Source of the DNA: DATAEY01 sp038199035
GTDB taxonomy: Bacteria > Actinomycetota > Thermoleophilia > Solirubrobacterales > Solirubrobacteraceae
Assembly (NCBI GenBank): GCA_038199035.1
Contig: JBBPZM010000048.1
Location: forward strand, 1 to 6,251
Direction of reading: 5' to 3'
Length of the DNA: 6,251 bases
Shown: positions 1 through 5,015 of the stretch, piece after piece
Position numbering within the stretch: the stretch's first letter is position 1
Layout: each line of letters starts with the position of its first letter
Notes under the pieces: model-generated
The model's database searches: none
What the model saw: the letters and a program-made list of their open reading frames with translations, nothing else
Told to the model about the DNA's origin: nothing
Position numbers and translations under genes: made by a program

Positions 1-1
1 C

Positions 2-397
2 AAGAAGTTCGGCGAGACCGAGCAGCAGCACGTCGACGCGCTGACCGCGACCGTCAAGCAGCTCGGTGGCACGCCGGTGGCCAAGCCGCAGGCGAGCTTC
101 CAGTCGGTCATCCAGGGTGGTGCGACCAAGATTCTCACCACAGCGGCCACCGTCGAGACCCTCGGCGCCGCGGCCTACCTCGGCCAGGCCGGGAAGATCA
201 AGAGCAAGGAGATCCTTGCTGCCGCACTGTCCATTCACACCGTCGAGGCCCGGCATGCTGCCGCGCTCAACTCGCTGATCGGGGCCGGATTCCAGGGCAA
301 CGGACCGCTTTCGGGATCGATCCCGGACGGCGCATTCGCCAAGCCCATGGCCATGGCCGCAGTCCTCAAGGCCGTCAAGCCGTTCCTCACGGCATAG
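2..397 (+). CDS. Ferritin-like domain protein, 3' part (5' end outside window)
   Basis: This is the C-terminal 131 residues of a gene that begins before the window; the frame is open from base 2 to the TAG at 395-397. It keeps three of the four helices expected of a ferritin-like bundle (Ferritin_2/PF13668 type). These are a Glu-x-x-His helix (ETEQQHVDAL, near visible residues 5-14), a helix with Glu before a Tyr-containing segment (VETLGAAAY), and a final helix with VEARH. Such E and ExxH pairs form the di-metal site in this superfamily. It is clearly paralogous to the next gene: KQLGGTP, EARHA and the terminal AVKPF match in the same order. The next gene starts 26 nt downstream, so the two are probably co-transcribed. 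The first metal-binding helix and any export signal lie off the window. Actual ferroxidase or storage activity is inferred from family only. Confidence 0.88.
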   Translation, partial: KKFGETEQQHVDALTATVKQLGGTPVAKPQASFQSVIQGGATKILTTAATVETLGAAAYLGQAGKIKSKEILAAALSIHTVEARHAAALNSLIGAGFQGNGPLSGSIPDGAFAKPMAMAAVLKAVKPFLTA

Positions 398-423
398 CCA
401 CGACCACCAGGAGATACGAAACC

Positions 424-1059
424 ATGAATAACGAAAACCTGGCGGTCCCCGAGCTGGCGACCGTCGACATCCAGGGCCACACCCGCAGCGCATTCATCAT
501 GCGCGGCGCGCTGGCCGCGGGAGCCGTGTACGGCCTCGGTGCCGTCAGCCCGTTCGTCGGGCAGGCCCTCGCGCAGGGCGGAGGCGACGCTGACGTCGTG
601 AACTTCGCGCTGACGCTCGAGTATCTCGAGTCCGCGTTCTACACCGAGGCGGTCAAGAAGACGCCGGGCCTGTCGGGCGCAACGCTCGACTTGGCCAAGC
701 AGCTGCGCGACGACGAGGCCCAGCACGTCTCGGCCCTCATCGCCGCCGTCAAGCAGCTGGGCGGTACGCCCGTCAAGGCGCCGGGCGTCAACTTCGGCCC
801 CGCGTTCAAGTCCAAGGACACGTTCCTCAAGACGGCCAACGTCTTCGAGGACACGGGTGTCAGCGCCTACAACGGCGCTGCCCCCAGCATCCAGTCCACG
901 GCGATTCTCGCCGCGGCCGGAAGCATCGTCCAGATCGAGGCGCGTCACGCCTCGCTGATCCGGCTGGCGCGTGGCGCTGCGCCGGCTCCGCTGGCCTTTG
1001 ACAAGGCGTCGACCAAGCAGAAGGTCCTGACCGCGGTCAAGCCCTTCATCACCGGCTGA
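424..1059 (+). CDS. Exported ferritin-like domain protein
   Basis: A complete protein of 211 residues. The ATG at 424 is set by a good Shine-Dalgarno (AGGAG at 409-413, 10-nt spacer). Residues 20-50 look like a Tat-type signal: a polar stretch ending in TRSAF, a hydrophobic Ala/Gly-rich core, then an ALA-Q cleavage site at 50/51. There is only one Arg where Tat signals normally have two. The mature part has the four-helix ferritin-like pattern: E66/E69 in helix 1, E98 and H101 (DDEAQH) in helix 2, E142 in helix 3, E172 and H175 (EARH) in helix 4. This set could hold two metal ions. Family knowledge suggests an iron-binding or oxidative-stress role outside the cytoplasmic membrane, but the substrate cannot be read from sequence. 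It lies between a paralogous ferritin-like gene (26 nt upstream) and tatA (32 nt downstream), on one likely transcript. Confidence 0.9.
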   Translation: MNNENLAVPELATVDIQGHTRSAFIMRGALAAGAVYGLGAVSPFVGQALAQGGGDADVVNFALTLEYLESAFYTEAVKKTPGLSGATLDLAKQLRDDEAQHVSALIAAVKQLGGTPVKAPGVNFGPAFKSKDTFLKTANVFEDTGVSAYNGAAPSIQSTAILAAAGSIVQIEARHASLIRLARGAAPAPLAFDKASTKQKVLTAVKPFITG

Positions 1060-1091
1060 CCACCAACTCGCGAACCGAAGGGAACTGACCA

Positions 1092-1286
1092 ATGGCCGGA
1101 ATCGGACCCATGGAGCTCATCGTCGTCCTCGCCATCGCCCTGATCGTGCTCGGGCCCAAGCGACTGCCTGACGCAGGCAAGTCGGTGGGCAAGGGCATGC
1201 GGGAGTTCAAGGACGCGCTCTCGGGCGGGTCGAGCAAGGACGAGGAGCCGGCGATCGCTGCCGCGACCTCGGATCGCACCGTCTAA
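1092..1286 (+). CDS. tatA: Twin-arginine translocase subunit TatA
   Basis: A 64-residue Sec-independent translocase subunit of the TatA/E type, which oligomerises to form the passage for folded Tat substrates. The layout is typical: a very short N-terminus, a transmembrane helix (about residues 7-20), the hinge GPKRLP at 21-26, an amphipathic helix DAGKSVGKGMREFKDAL (27-43), and a short charged, disordered tail. Glu at position 8 is also seen in TatB, but the length and absence of a long C-terminal coiled region favour TatA. The ATG is preceded by AAGGGA at 1078-1083 with 8-nt spacing. It follows the ferritin-like pair by 32 nt and is closed by a hairpin terminator, so it is the last gene of that operon. 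No tatC or tatB is in view. Placement directly after a protein with a Tat-like signal suggests a functional pairing (inference). Confidence 0.93.
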   Translation: MAGIGPMELIVVLAIALIVLGPKRLPDAGKSVGKGMREFKDALSGGSSKDEEPAIAAATSDRTV

Positions 1287-1313
1287 CCGGCCTCGACCGG
1301 TTGGGACACACGG

Positions 1314-1347
1314 GAGGGCCGGCGCTTGCGCCGGCCCTCTTGTCGTT
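1314..1347 (+). terminator. Rho-independent-type terminator of the ferritin-tatA operon
   Basis: A perfect 12-bp inverted repeat: GAGGGCCGGCGC at 1314-1325 pairs with GCGCCGGCCCTC at 1328-1339. With the inner C-G pair opened it has a four-base CTTG loop. It is followed by TTGTCGTTGT, a T-containing though not pure-T tail, as is common in GC-rich actinobacteria. It sits 28 nt after the tatA stop and ahead of the promoter of the next gene, as expected for an operon end. Confidence 0.85.
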
Positions 1348-1384
1348 GTGGCCCGGGTAACAAAGAGGTTCGTCGCCCGGTGGC

Positions 1385-1396
1385 TACTGTCGGGCC
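1385..1396 (+). promoter_or_regulatory. Putative -10 element of a leaderless promoter for the S4 gene
   Basis: TACTGT at 1385-1390 fits the actinobacterial TANNNT -10 pattern and is followed by six bases and then the ATG at 1397. This would put the transcription start at or next to the A of the start codon. No Shine-Dalgarno is visible in front of this ATG, which fits a leaderless message. No good -35 hexamer is seen around 1362-1367 (AAAGAG), so the call rests on the -10 and spacing alone. Confidence 0.45.
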
Positions 1397-1609
1397 ATGG
1401 ACGTGTCGATTCGCGGCGAGATGATCAGGCTCGGGCAGCTGCTCAAGCTTGCGGGCGTGGCCGACGACGGGTCCGAGGCCAAGGCGCTGCTAGTCGCGGG
1501 CCGGGCCATGGTCAACGGCGAGCCCGAGACGCGCCGCGGCCGCCAGCTGCATCCCGGGGACGTGGTGGCGCTCGACGGCGAGCAGCTGCGGGTCGTCGCC
1601 GGGGGCTAG
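1397..1609 (+). CDS. S4-domain RNA-binding protein (YbcJ-like)
   Basis: A 70-residue protein made almost entirely of one S4 RNA-binding domain (S4_2/YbcJ type), the small fold also found in ribosomal protein S4, pseudouridine synthases and tyrosyl-tRNA synthetase. The diagnostic run is visible: IRLGQLLKLAG (10-20), EAKALLVAGRAMVNGEPETR (27-46), RRGRQL (46-51) and GDVVALDG (54-61). The basic residues around 46-49 and the VNGE turn are the usual RNA-contact region. Family members are thought to bind structured RNA or ribosomes; the RNA target here is unknown. It stands alone between the tatA terminator and a convergent minus-strand gene, with its own leaderless-type promoter. Its TAG stop shares the tetranucleotide CTAG with the stop of the opposing gene, so there is no room for a dedicated terminator between them. 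Confidence 0.88.
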   Translation: MDVSIRGEMIRLGQLLKLAGVADDGSEAKALLVAGRAMVNGEPETRRGRQLHPGDVVALDGEQLRVVAGG

Positions 1610-2064
1610 CGTCCGAGCGTCCGGACGAACTCGCGCGCCGCCGCGGGCAGGCGAGCTGCGAGCTCGCGCGTCTCCGAGATCCCCGCGCGCAGCTCGACGT
1701 CGCCGTACTCGACCGGCAGCATCGAGTCCTGGAGCTCGACGAGTGCCGCATCGGCGTCGCGCGCCGCCTCGACCGCCTCGTCGACCCGCCCGCGCGCGCC
1801 GCCCACGTCCAGCCCCGGGTCGCGCTGGGCGAACTCCCGGCCCTGGAGCCCGAAGCGCTGCGCGAACTCCGCATGGGTGCGCCGCGCACGCCCGTAGGCG
1901 GCCTGGGCGGGCTTGAACAGCGTCGCCTCGAGCCGGTCGGCGGCGAAGTCGTCGACCAGCTCGTAGGCCTCGCCCAGCGACGCGACCGCATCGCCCAGCG
2001 CGTCGACCGCCTCGGCGAGCGAGTCGAGCAGGCCCTGACGCGCCTCGGCGTCGGTCTGGCTCAT
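1606..2064 (-). CDS. Conserved-looking small helical protein of unknown function
   Basis: A 152-residue soluble protein that I do not recognise. It has no signal peptide, transmembrane segment or cysteine. It is rich in Ala, Glu and Arg with heptad-like stretches: residues 8-40, then about 50-75 (KPAQAAYGRARRTHAEFAQRF), and 93-113. It is therefore probably mostly alpha-helical with some coiled-coil character. A conserved-looking non-helical turn, MLPVEYGDVELRAG, lies near 115-128. The ATG (complement of 2062-2064) overlaps the TGA of the upstream dehydrogenase as ATGA, which implies translational coupling and co-expression. Its stop is interleaved with that of the convergent S4 gene. Codon use is normal for the window, so it is a real gene rather than a shadow of the plus strand. 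A partner or accessory role for the dehydrogenase is only a contextual guess. Confidence 0.72.
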   Translation of the reverse strand: MSQTDAEARQGLLDSLAEAVDALGDAVASLGEAYELVDDFAADRLEATLFKPAQAAYGRARRTHAEFAQRFGLQGREFAQRDPGLDVGGARGRVDEAVEAARDADAALVELQDSMLPVEYGDVELRAGISETRELAARLPAAAREFVRTLGR

Positions 2065-2954
2065 GCGGTCGGCGCCGCCACGAGCCCGAACGGCACGCCG
2101 GTGAGCGCCTCGGATCGCTCCCAGAGCGCGGCGGCGGTCGCCTCGTCGAGTGCCTGCTTGGTGCGGCCCACGAGGGTGGGGCGGCCGCGCATCTCCTGCA
2201 GGCCCTCGGGGCCCACGAACGCGTTGGGCCCGACGTCCTGGGTGGCCGCGTAGAGGGTCGGCCAGGCGCCCTGCTCGTCGCTCTGGGCGAGGAGGAGGTT
2301 GCCGGCCCGCATGAGCAGGTTCTGCACGAGGCTGCCGGTGTGGCTCTGGAGGTTGGTGGCCGCATAGCCGGGATGCGCGGCAACGGCGAGGACGTCCGAG
2401 CCCCCTGCGGTGAGCCGCCGCTGGAGCTCGAGGGTGAACAGCAGGTTGGCCAGATTGGACTGCCCGTAGGCGCGCCAGCGGTCGTAGCGGCGCCGCTCCC
2501 AGTTGAGGTCGTCGAGGTCGATCCGGCCCAGCTTGTGCGCGGTGGACGACACGGTCACCACCCGGCGCGTGACGTGGCCGAGCAGGAGGTTGGTCAGGGC
2601 GAAGTGCCCGAGGTGGTTCGTCCCGAGCTGGAGCTCGAACCCGTCGGCCGTCCGCCCCTCGGGGACCGCCATGACGCCGGCGTTGTTGACCAGCAGGTCA
2701 AGGTCGCCCGACCAGCCTGCCGCGAACGCCCGCACCGAGGCCATGTCGGCGAGGTCGAGCGGGCGGACCTCGCAGTCGCCCTCGATGGAGTCCGCGGCCC
2801 GCTCGCCCCGGGCGGGGTCACGCACAGCCAGCACCACGCGCGCGCCTGCACCCGCCATCGCCCGTGCGGCGGCCAGGCCGATGCCGCTGTTGGCGCCCGT
2901 GATCACCACTGTCGCGCCGCTCACGCTGCTGAGGTCGAATCCCGGTGAGCTCAT
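2061..2954 (-). CDS. Short-chain dehydrogenase/reductase, retinol-dehydrogenase-like
   Basis: A 297-residue NAD(P)-dependent oxidoreductase of the classical SDR superfamily, closest in style to the WWOX/retinol-dehydrogenase-like group. It has the cofactor motif TGANSGIG (19-26), a DL turn at 67-68 that positions adenine, NNAGVM (90-95), the structural Asn N113 in GTNHLGHF, the serine motif VSSTAH (135-140), and the active-site helix AYGQSNLANLLF (162-173). The usual YxxxK is YxxxN here: Tyr163 is present but residue 167 is Asn (codon AAT at 2454-2456). The substrate cannot be deduced. The ATG at 2954 is chosen because the Rossmann fold starts about 12 residues later and a -10-like TACGCT lies six bases upstream; the frame is open much further upstream but runs antisense through other genes. 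It overlaps the next gene by ATGA. Confidence 0.9.
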   Translation of the reverse strand: MSSPGFDLSSVSGATVVITGANSGIGLAAARAMAGAGARVVLAVRDPARGERAADSIEGDCEVRPLDLADMASVRAFAAGWSGDLDLLVNNAGVMAVPEGRTADGFELQLGTNHLGHFALTNLLLGHVTRRVVTVSSTAHKLGRIDLDDLNWERRRYDRWRAYGQSNLANLLFTLELQRRLTAGGSDVLAVAAHPGYAATNLQSHTGSLVQNLLMRAGNLLLAQSDEQGAWPTLYAATQDVGPNAFVGPEGLQEMRGRPTLVGRTKQALDEATAAALWERSEALTGVPFGLVAAPTA

Positions 2955-2966
2955 GGCCGCAGCGTA
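2955..2966 (-). promoter_or_regulatory. Putative -10 element of a leaderless promoter for the SDR gene
   Basis: Read on the minus strand, TACGCT (complement of 2961-2966) is followed by GCGGCC and then the ATG at 2954. The TANNNT hexamer and the six-base gap to the start codon match the site in front of the S4 gene. No Shine-Dalgarno is seen. The 47-base gap to the upstream lipoprotein gene also contains a small GCCGGC/GCCGGC hairpin (2971-2976 with 2980-2985), which could partly separate the two genes. No -35 is convincing. Confidence 0.4.
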
Positions 2967-3001
2967 GGCCGCCGGCCCCGCCGGCTCGCGGCGCGCCCAC
3001 C

Positions 3002-3553
3002 CTACTTCGCGTTGTCGATCCTCCAGAACTTCCCGGCGCGCACCAGCAGCAGCTGGGTGGTGTTGCCCTTGCCCGGCGCCTTGATCGAGACCTCCGCGCG
3101 GTCCCCGTTGATCCGCGGGTCGGTGAACTCGATCGACTCGGGCGCGGGGAACGACGTCACCTTGTGGAAGCCCTTGACGCATGCCGCGACGGCAGCGCTG
3201 CCGGACTTGCCGGTCTGGCGCTTGAGCAGCGCGGCACTCTCGAGGCCGCAGAACACAAGCTTGTTGCCGCTGCGACCCGCCCGCGCCCAGGCCAGCACCG
3301 AGCCCTCGACCTGCGCCACGTCCGGGCCGGCGCCGGCCGAGCCGGCCGCGGTGTCGTCGGGAGCGGTGGTGGCGACCGTGTCGGTGGCGGTGGTCGCGGT
3401 GGCCGTCGTGGCCGTCGTGTCGGGCGTGCTGATCGTCGGGGTGGGCGTCGTCTCGGTCGTCGTCGTGCCGCCCGGGGTCTCGCCGCCACCGCCGCATCCG
3501 GCGATCAGGAGCGCAGCAAGGGCAGGGACGAGGGCGAGGGCACGACGGTTCAT
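3002..3553 (-). CDS. Lipoprotein with Thr-rich linker and a small C-terminal domain
   Basis: A 183-residue predicted lipoprotein. The ATG at 3553 is chosen because it gives a textbook signal peptide: MNRR, a hydrophobic Ala/Leu core, and the lipobox IAGC with the lipidated Cys at 20. An in-frame upstream ATG at 3631 would bury this signal and run into the divergent gene. After Cys20 come four Gly and a low-complexity Thr/Ala/Pro linker (about 30-63), a flexible tether away from the membrane. The folded domain (about 77-183) has a possible disulfide pair, C102 and C125, and ends in strand-like segments (EFTDPRING, AEVSIKAPG, TQLLLVRAGKFWRID). That ending resembles NTF2-like/SnoaL-type exported domains common in this group of bacteria; this fold call is tentative and no ligand is known. 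It is divergent from the gene at 3609 and 47 nt ahead of the SDR gene. Confidence 0.85.
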   Translation of the reverse strand: MNRRALALVPALAALLIAGCGGGGETPGGTTTTETTPTPTISTPDTTATTATATTATDTVATTAPDDTAAGSAGAGPDVAQVEGSVLAWARAGRSGNKLVFCGLESAALLKRQTGKSGSAAVAACVKGFHKVTSFPAPESIEFTDPRINGDRAEVSIKAPGKGNTTQLLLVRAGKFWRIDNAK

Positions 3554-3578
3554 GGGCGCCAGAAAACCACATCGCGCG

Positions 3579-3599
3579 GTCGCATGCCACCCGTGCGAC
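3579..3599. promoter_or_regulatory. Dyad in the divergent intergenic region, possible operator
   Basis: GTCGCA (3579-3584) and TGCGAC (3594-3599) form a 6-bp inverted repeat with a 9-base centre. It lies in the only divergent promoter gap of the window (3554-3608). Its right half overlaps the putative extended -10 of the plus-strand gene, a position where a bound protein would block transcription. In GC-rich DNA such a dyad can arise by chance. Confidence 0.25.
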
Positions 3600-3608
3600 G
3601 ATCGCCGC
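3594..3608 (+). promoter_or_regulatory. Putative extended -10 for a leaderless GTG-start gene
   Basis: TG at 3594-3595, one base, then GACGAT at 3597-3602 gives an extended -10-like element. Six bases later comes the GTG at 3609. The hexamer departs from TANNNT at its first base. The spacing is the same as at the two other leaderless-type starts in this window, and no Shine-Dalgarno is present. Confidence 0.35.
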
Positions 3609-4532
3609 GTGAACGGCTGGCCGGTGATCACCGAACCCGAACTCCTCGCGCGCCTGGCGCTGTCCGACGAGGAGTTCTACGACTTCGTCCTCGAGGTGGC
3701 CGCGCAGCTCGCGGCCCGGCAGTACGGGCCCGAGGCGCTCGCGTTCGCGCTCGGCTACCCGTGGAGCAGGCCCGAGCGCTCCTATGTGCTGACCGGGTCG
3801 CGGGTTGAACTGCTCGACGAGCTCGACCCGGCGGCGCGCGCCGCCGTGCTCGCCCGCTGCATCGCGACGGGGAGCGCGCGGGAACGGACCCCCCTGCTGG
3901 CCTTCGGCTCCAACGGGGCGCCGAGCGCGCTGGAGCGCAAGTTCGCCCATTTCCCCGACGAGGACGACCGCACCGTGGTGGTCGTCGCCGGCCGTCTGCA
4001 CGACTTCGACGTCGGCGCGGCGGCCCAGCCGACGGTCTACGGCTCGCTGCCCGCCACCCTGTTCGCCAGCCCGGGGACGGCGGTGCGGGCGGCGGTCCTG
4101 TGGGTCACCTCCGCGCAGTTCACCCAGCTCGCGTGGTCGGAGATCAGCTACCGCCTGGGCCGGCTGGAGGCGCGGTTCGAGGCCGACGCCCCGGCGCACA
4201 GCTTCGACGGGGTGCTGGGCTTCGCTTCGCGCTTCGGGGCCTTCAGCCCGGAGGGGCGGCCCGTCGCGCTCGCCGCGATCCCCGCGAGCGGGCGTACGGC
4301 CACCGCCATGACCCAGGAGGAGTTGCTCGACACCGCGGCCGTCCTGGCGCTCGGCCCGCAGGCCCGGGCCGCCGACCTCGTGCGCGGTATCTACGAGGAC
4401 ATGCCCGCGATGATGCCCCGGCTTGCCGCCACCGTGCGGCGCGCCGCGACGCCGTTTCGCTCCGACCGGTGGACGCCTTTCCGGTCGCCCCCACCGACCT
4501 CGTACCCCGAGGCCACTGGGTTCGGGCGATGA
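3609..4532 (+). CDS. Divergent gamma-glutamylcyclotransferase-like (GGCT-fold) protein
   Basis: A 307-residue cytoplasmic protein; GTG start at 3609, with a second in-frame GTG at 3624 as an alternative. An N-terminal helical region (1-93) is unlike known domains to me. From residue 95 the order of motifs follows the GGCT/AIG2 family: a strand ending LLAFGSN (96-102, compare YGSN), RLHDFDVG (129-136, compare the RL-DF segment of animal GGCT), VYGSLPATLFASPGT (143-157, compare the ATI-SPG segment), a strand AVLWVT, then a helix with E178 where the family's catalytic Glu would fall. GGCT enzymes release 5-oxoproline from gamma-glutamyl compounds, but some fold members have other roles, so activity is uncertain. 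The C-terminus (about 231-307) is a helical region plus a Pro-rich tail. Its TGA overlaps the next ATG as ATGA, implying coupling to a lipoprotein gene. The family match is from memory, not a search. Confidence 0.75.
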   Translation: MNGWPVITEPELLARLALSDEEFYDFVLEVAAQLAARQYGPEALAFALGYPWSRPERSYVLTGSRVELLDELDPAARAAVLARCIATGSARERTPLLAFGSNGAPSALERKFAHFPDEDDRTVVVVAGRLHDFDVGAAAQPTVYGSLPATLFASPGTAVRAAVLWVTSAQFTQLAWSEISYRLGRLEARFEADAPAHSFDGVLGFASRFGAFSPEGRPVALAAIPASGRTATAMTQEELLDTAAVLALGPQARAADLVRGIYEDMPAMMPRLAATVRRAATPFRSDRWTPFRSPPPTSYPEATGFGR

Positions 4533-4624
4533 ACTCGCTCTCCGTGGCGCTGGCCACCACCGTCACCGCCCTGCTCATCGCGGGCTGCGGCGGCTCCGAC
4601 AAGAAGACCAGCACCACCTCCACC

Positions 4625-4648
4625 CGCGGCTATGGCGCGGCGCGGCTA
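4625..4648 (+). repeat. 8-bp direct repeat at the frameshift junction
   Basis: CGCGGCTA occurs at 4625-4632 and again at 4641-4648, exactly 16 bases apart. Because 16 leaves a remainder of 1 when divided by 3, loss of one repeat with its spacer shifts the frame by exactly the amount needed to join the lipoprotein signal (ending STTST) to the mature domain as RGYAETGQAL. The intervening eight bases are not themselves repeated, so this is not a simple tandem duplication. Confidence 0.6.
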
Positions 4649-5015
4649 CGCCGAGACCGGCCAGGCTCTCGACGCCATCTGCACCAGGGCCGAGGCCGAG
4701 GCCAAGCCGCTCACCGGTGCGGCCACCGGCGACGCCAAGCACGACGCGCCGCTGATCGCCAAGCTCGTCGGGGTCAACGACAAGTACATCCCGCAGGTCA
4801 AGGCGGTCACGCCCGATTCCAAGCTCAAGAGCGCCTACGACCAGTTCGTCGCCACGCTCGGCCAGATCGCCACGAACGACAAGTCGGCGCTCGCGGCGGC
4901 CAACAAGGGCGACACCGCGGCCTACGTGGCAGCGATCAAGTCGCAGAACGCCGTCAGCAAGACCAACAAGCAGGCGGCCAAGGCCCTCGGCGCCCCGGCC
5001 TGCGCCAAGAACTGA
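4632..5015 (+). CDS. Intact reading frame of the small two-cysteine helical domain
   Basis: The first ATG in the mature-domain frame is at 4632 and would give a 127-residue protein beginning MARRGYAETGQALDAIC. An automatic annotation would probably report this as a cytosolic hypothetical protein. The domain is mainly helical with many Ala, Lys and Asp. It carries one Cys near each end (about residues 17 and 124), plausibly a disulfide, which fits an exported protein better than a cytosolic one. No Shine-Dalgarno precedes this ATG, and a lipoprotein signal lies just upstream in another frame, so I regard the start as a consequence of the frameshift. The overall look (AETGQALDAIC, then repeated Ala-rich helices, a final Cys) resembles small lipoproteins of unknown function common in Thermoleophilia; this is from memory. 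Confidence 0.6.
   Translation: MARRGYAETGQALDAICTRAEAEAKPLTGAATGDAKHDAPLIAKLVGVNDKYIPQVKAVTPDSKLKSAYDQFVATLGQIATNDKSALAAANKGDTAAYVAAIKSQNAVSKTNKQAAKALGAPACAKN

Larger units (their letters stand above)
4529..5015 (+). pseudogene. Lipoprotein gene with signal peptide and mature domain in different frames
   Basis: ATG at 4529 overlaps the preceding stop (ATGA) and opens a clear lipoprotein signal: a hydrophobic stretch, lipobox LIAGC with Cys at 20, then GGSDKK and a Ser/Thr linker ending near 4624. Continued in that frame the product turns into an Arg-rich run with no resemblance to a real protein. From about 4626 the coding pattern moves to the +1 frame, giving a helical domain with two Cys (AICTR and PACAK) that ends at 5015. 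Removing one C of the CCC at 4623-4625, or one 16-nt unit at 4625-4640, joins the two into a lipoprotein of about 156-161 residues. The n-region before the hydrophobic core lacks Lys or Arg, which is unusual. It could be a decayed gene, a phase-variable gene or a sequencing error; the clean coding quality on both sides favours a recent event or an error. Confidence 0.75.

Noticed and set aside
235..1092. Long open frame on the minus strand opposite the ferritin-like genes
   Set aside because: It is antisense to two genes with clear family motifs, is Arg/Gly/Leu-rich with no recognisable domain, and is the usual shadow frame of GC-rich DNA.
1285..1302. Small inverted repeat AACCGG/CCGGTT right after the tatA stop
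   Set aside because: Only six pairs, no tail, and a much stronger terminator follows at 1314; probably chance or a minor addition to it.
3362..3469. Repetitive GTCGTGG/GTCGTC-like tract that could be a tandem DNA repeat
   Set aside because: There is no fixed period; the pattern follows from Thr, Ala and Pro codons of the lipoprotein linker on the minus strand.
3554..3631. Longer N-terminus for the minus-strand lipoprotein, starting at 3631
   Set aside because: It would place 26 residues before a perfect lipoprotein signal and overlap the divergent gene's start.
2945..3808. Plus-strand open frame opposite the lipoprotein and SDR start
   Set aside because: Arg/Gly-rich translation without domains, antisense to a convincing lipoprotein and crossing the start of the real plus-strand gene in another frame.
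2955..4199. Upstream in-frame extension of the short-chain dehydrogenase on the minus strand, to over 700 residues
   Set aside because: The extension is low-complexity and lies out of frame over the lipoprotein and antisense to the GGCT-like gene. The SDR fold begins just after the ATG at 2954.
4100..4528. Extension of the frame of the second lipoprotein upstream inside the GGCT-like gene
   Set aside because: Arg/Ala/Gly-rich shadow translation; the signal peptide clearly begins at the ATG at 4529.
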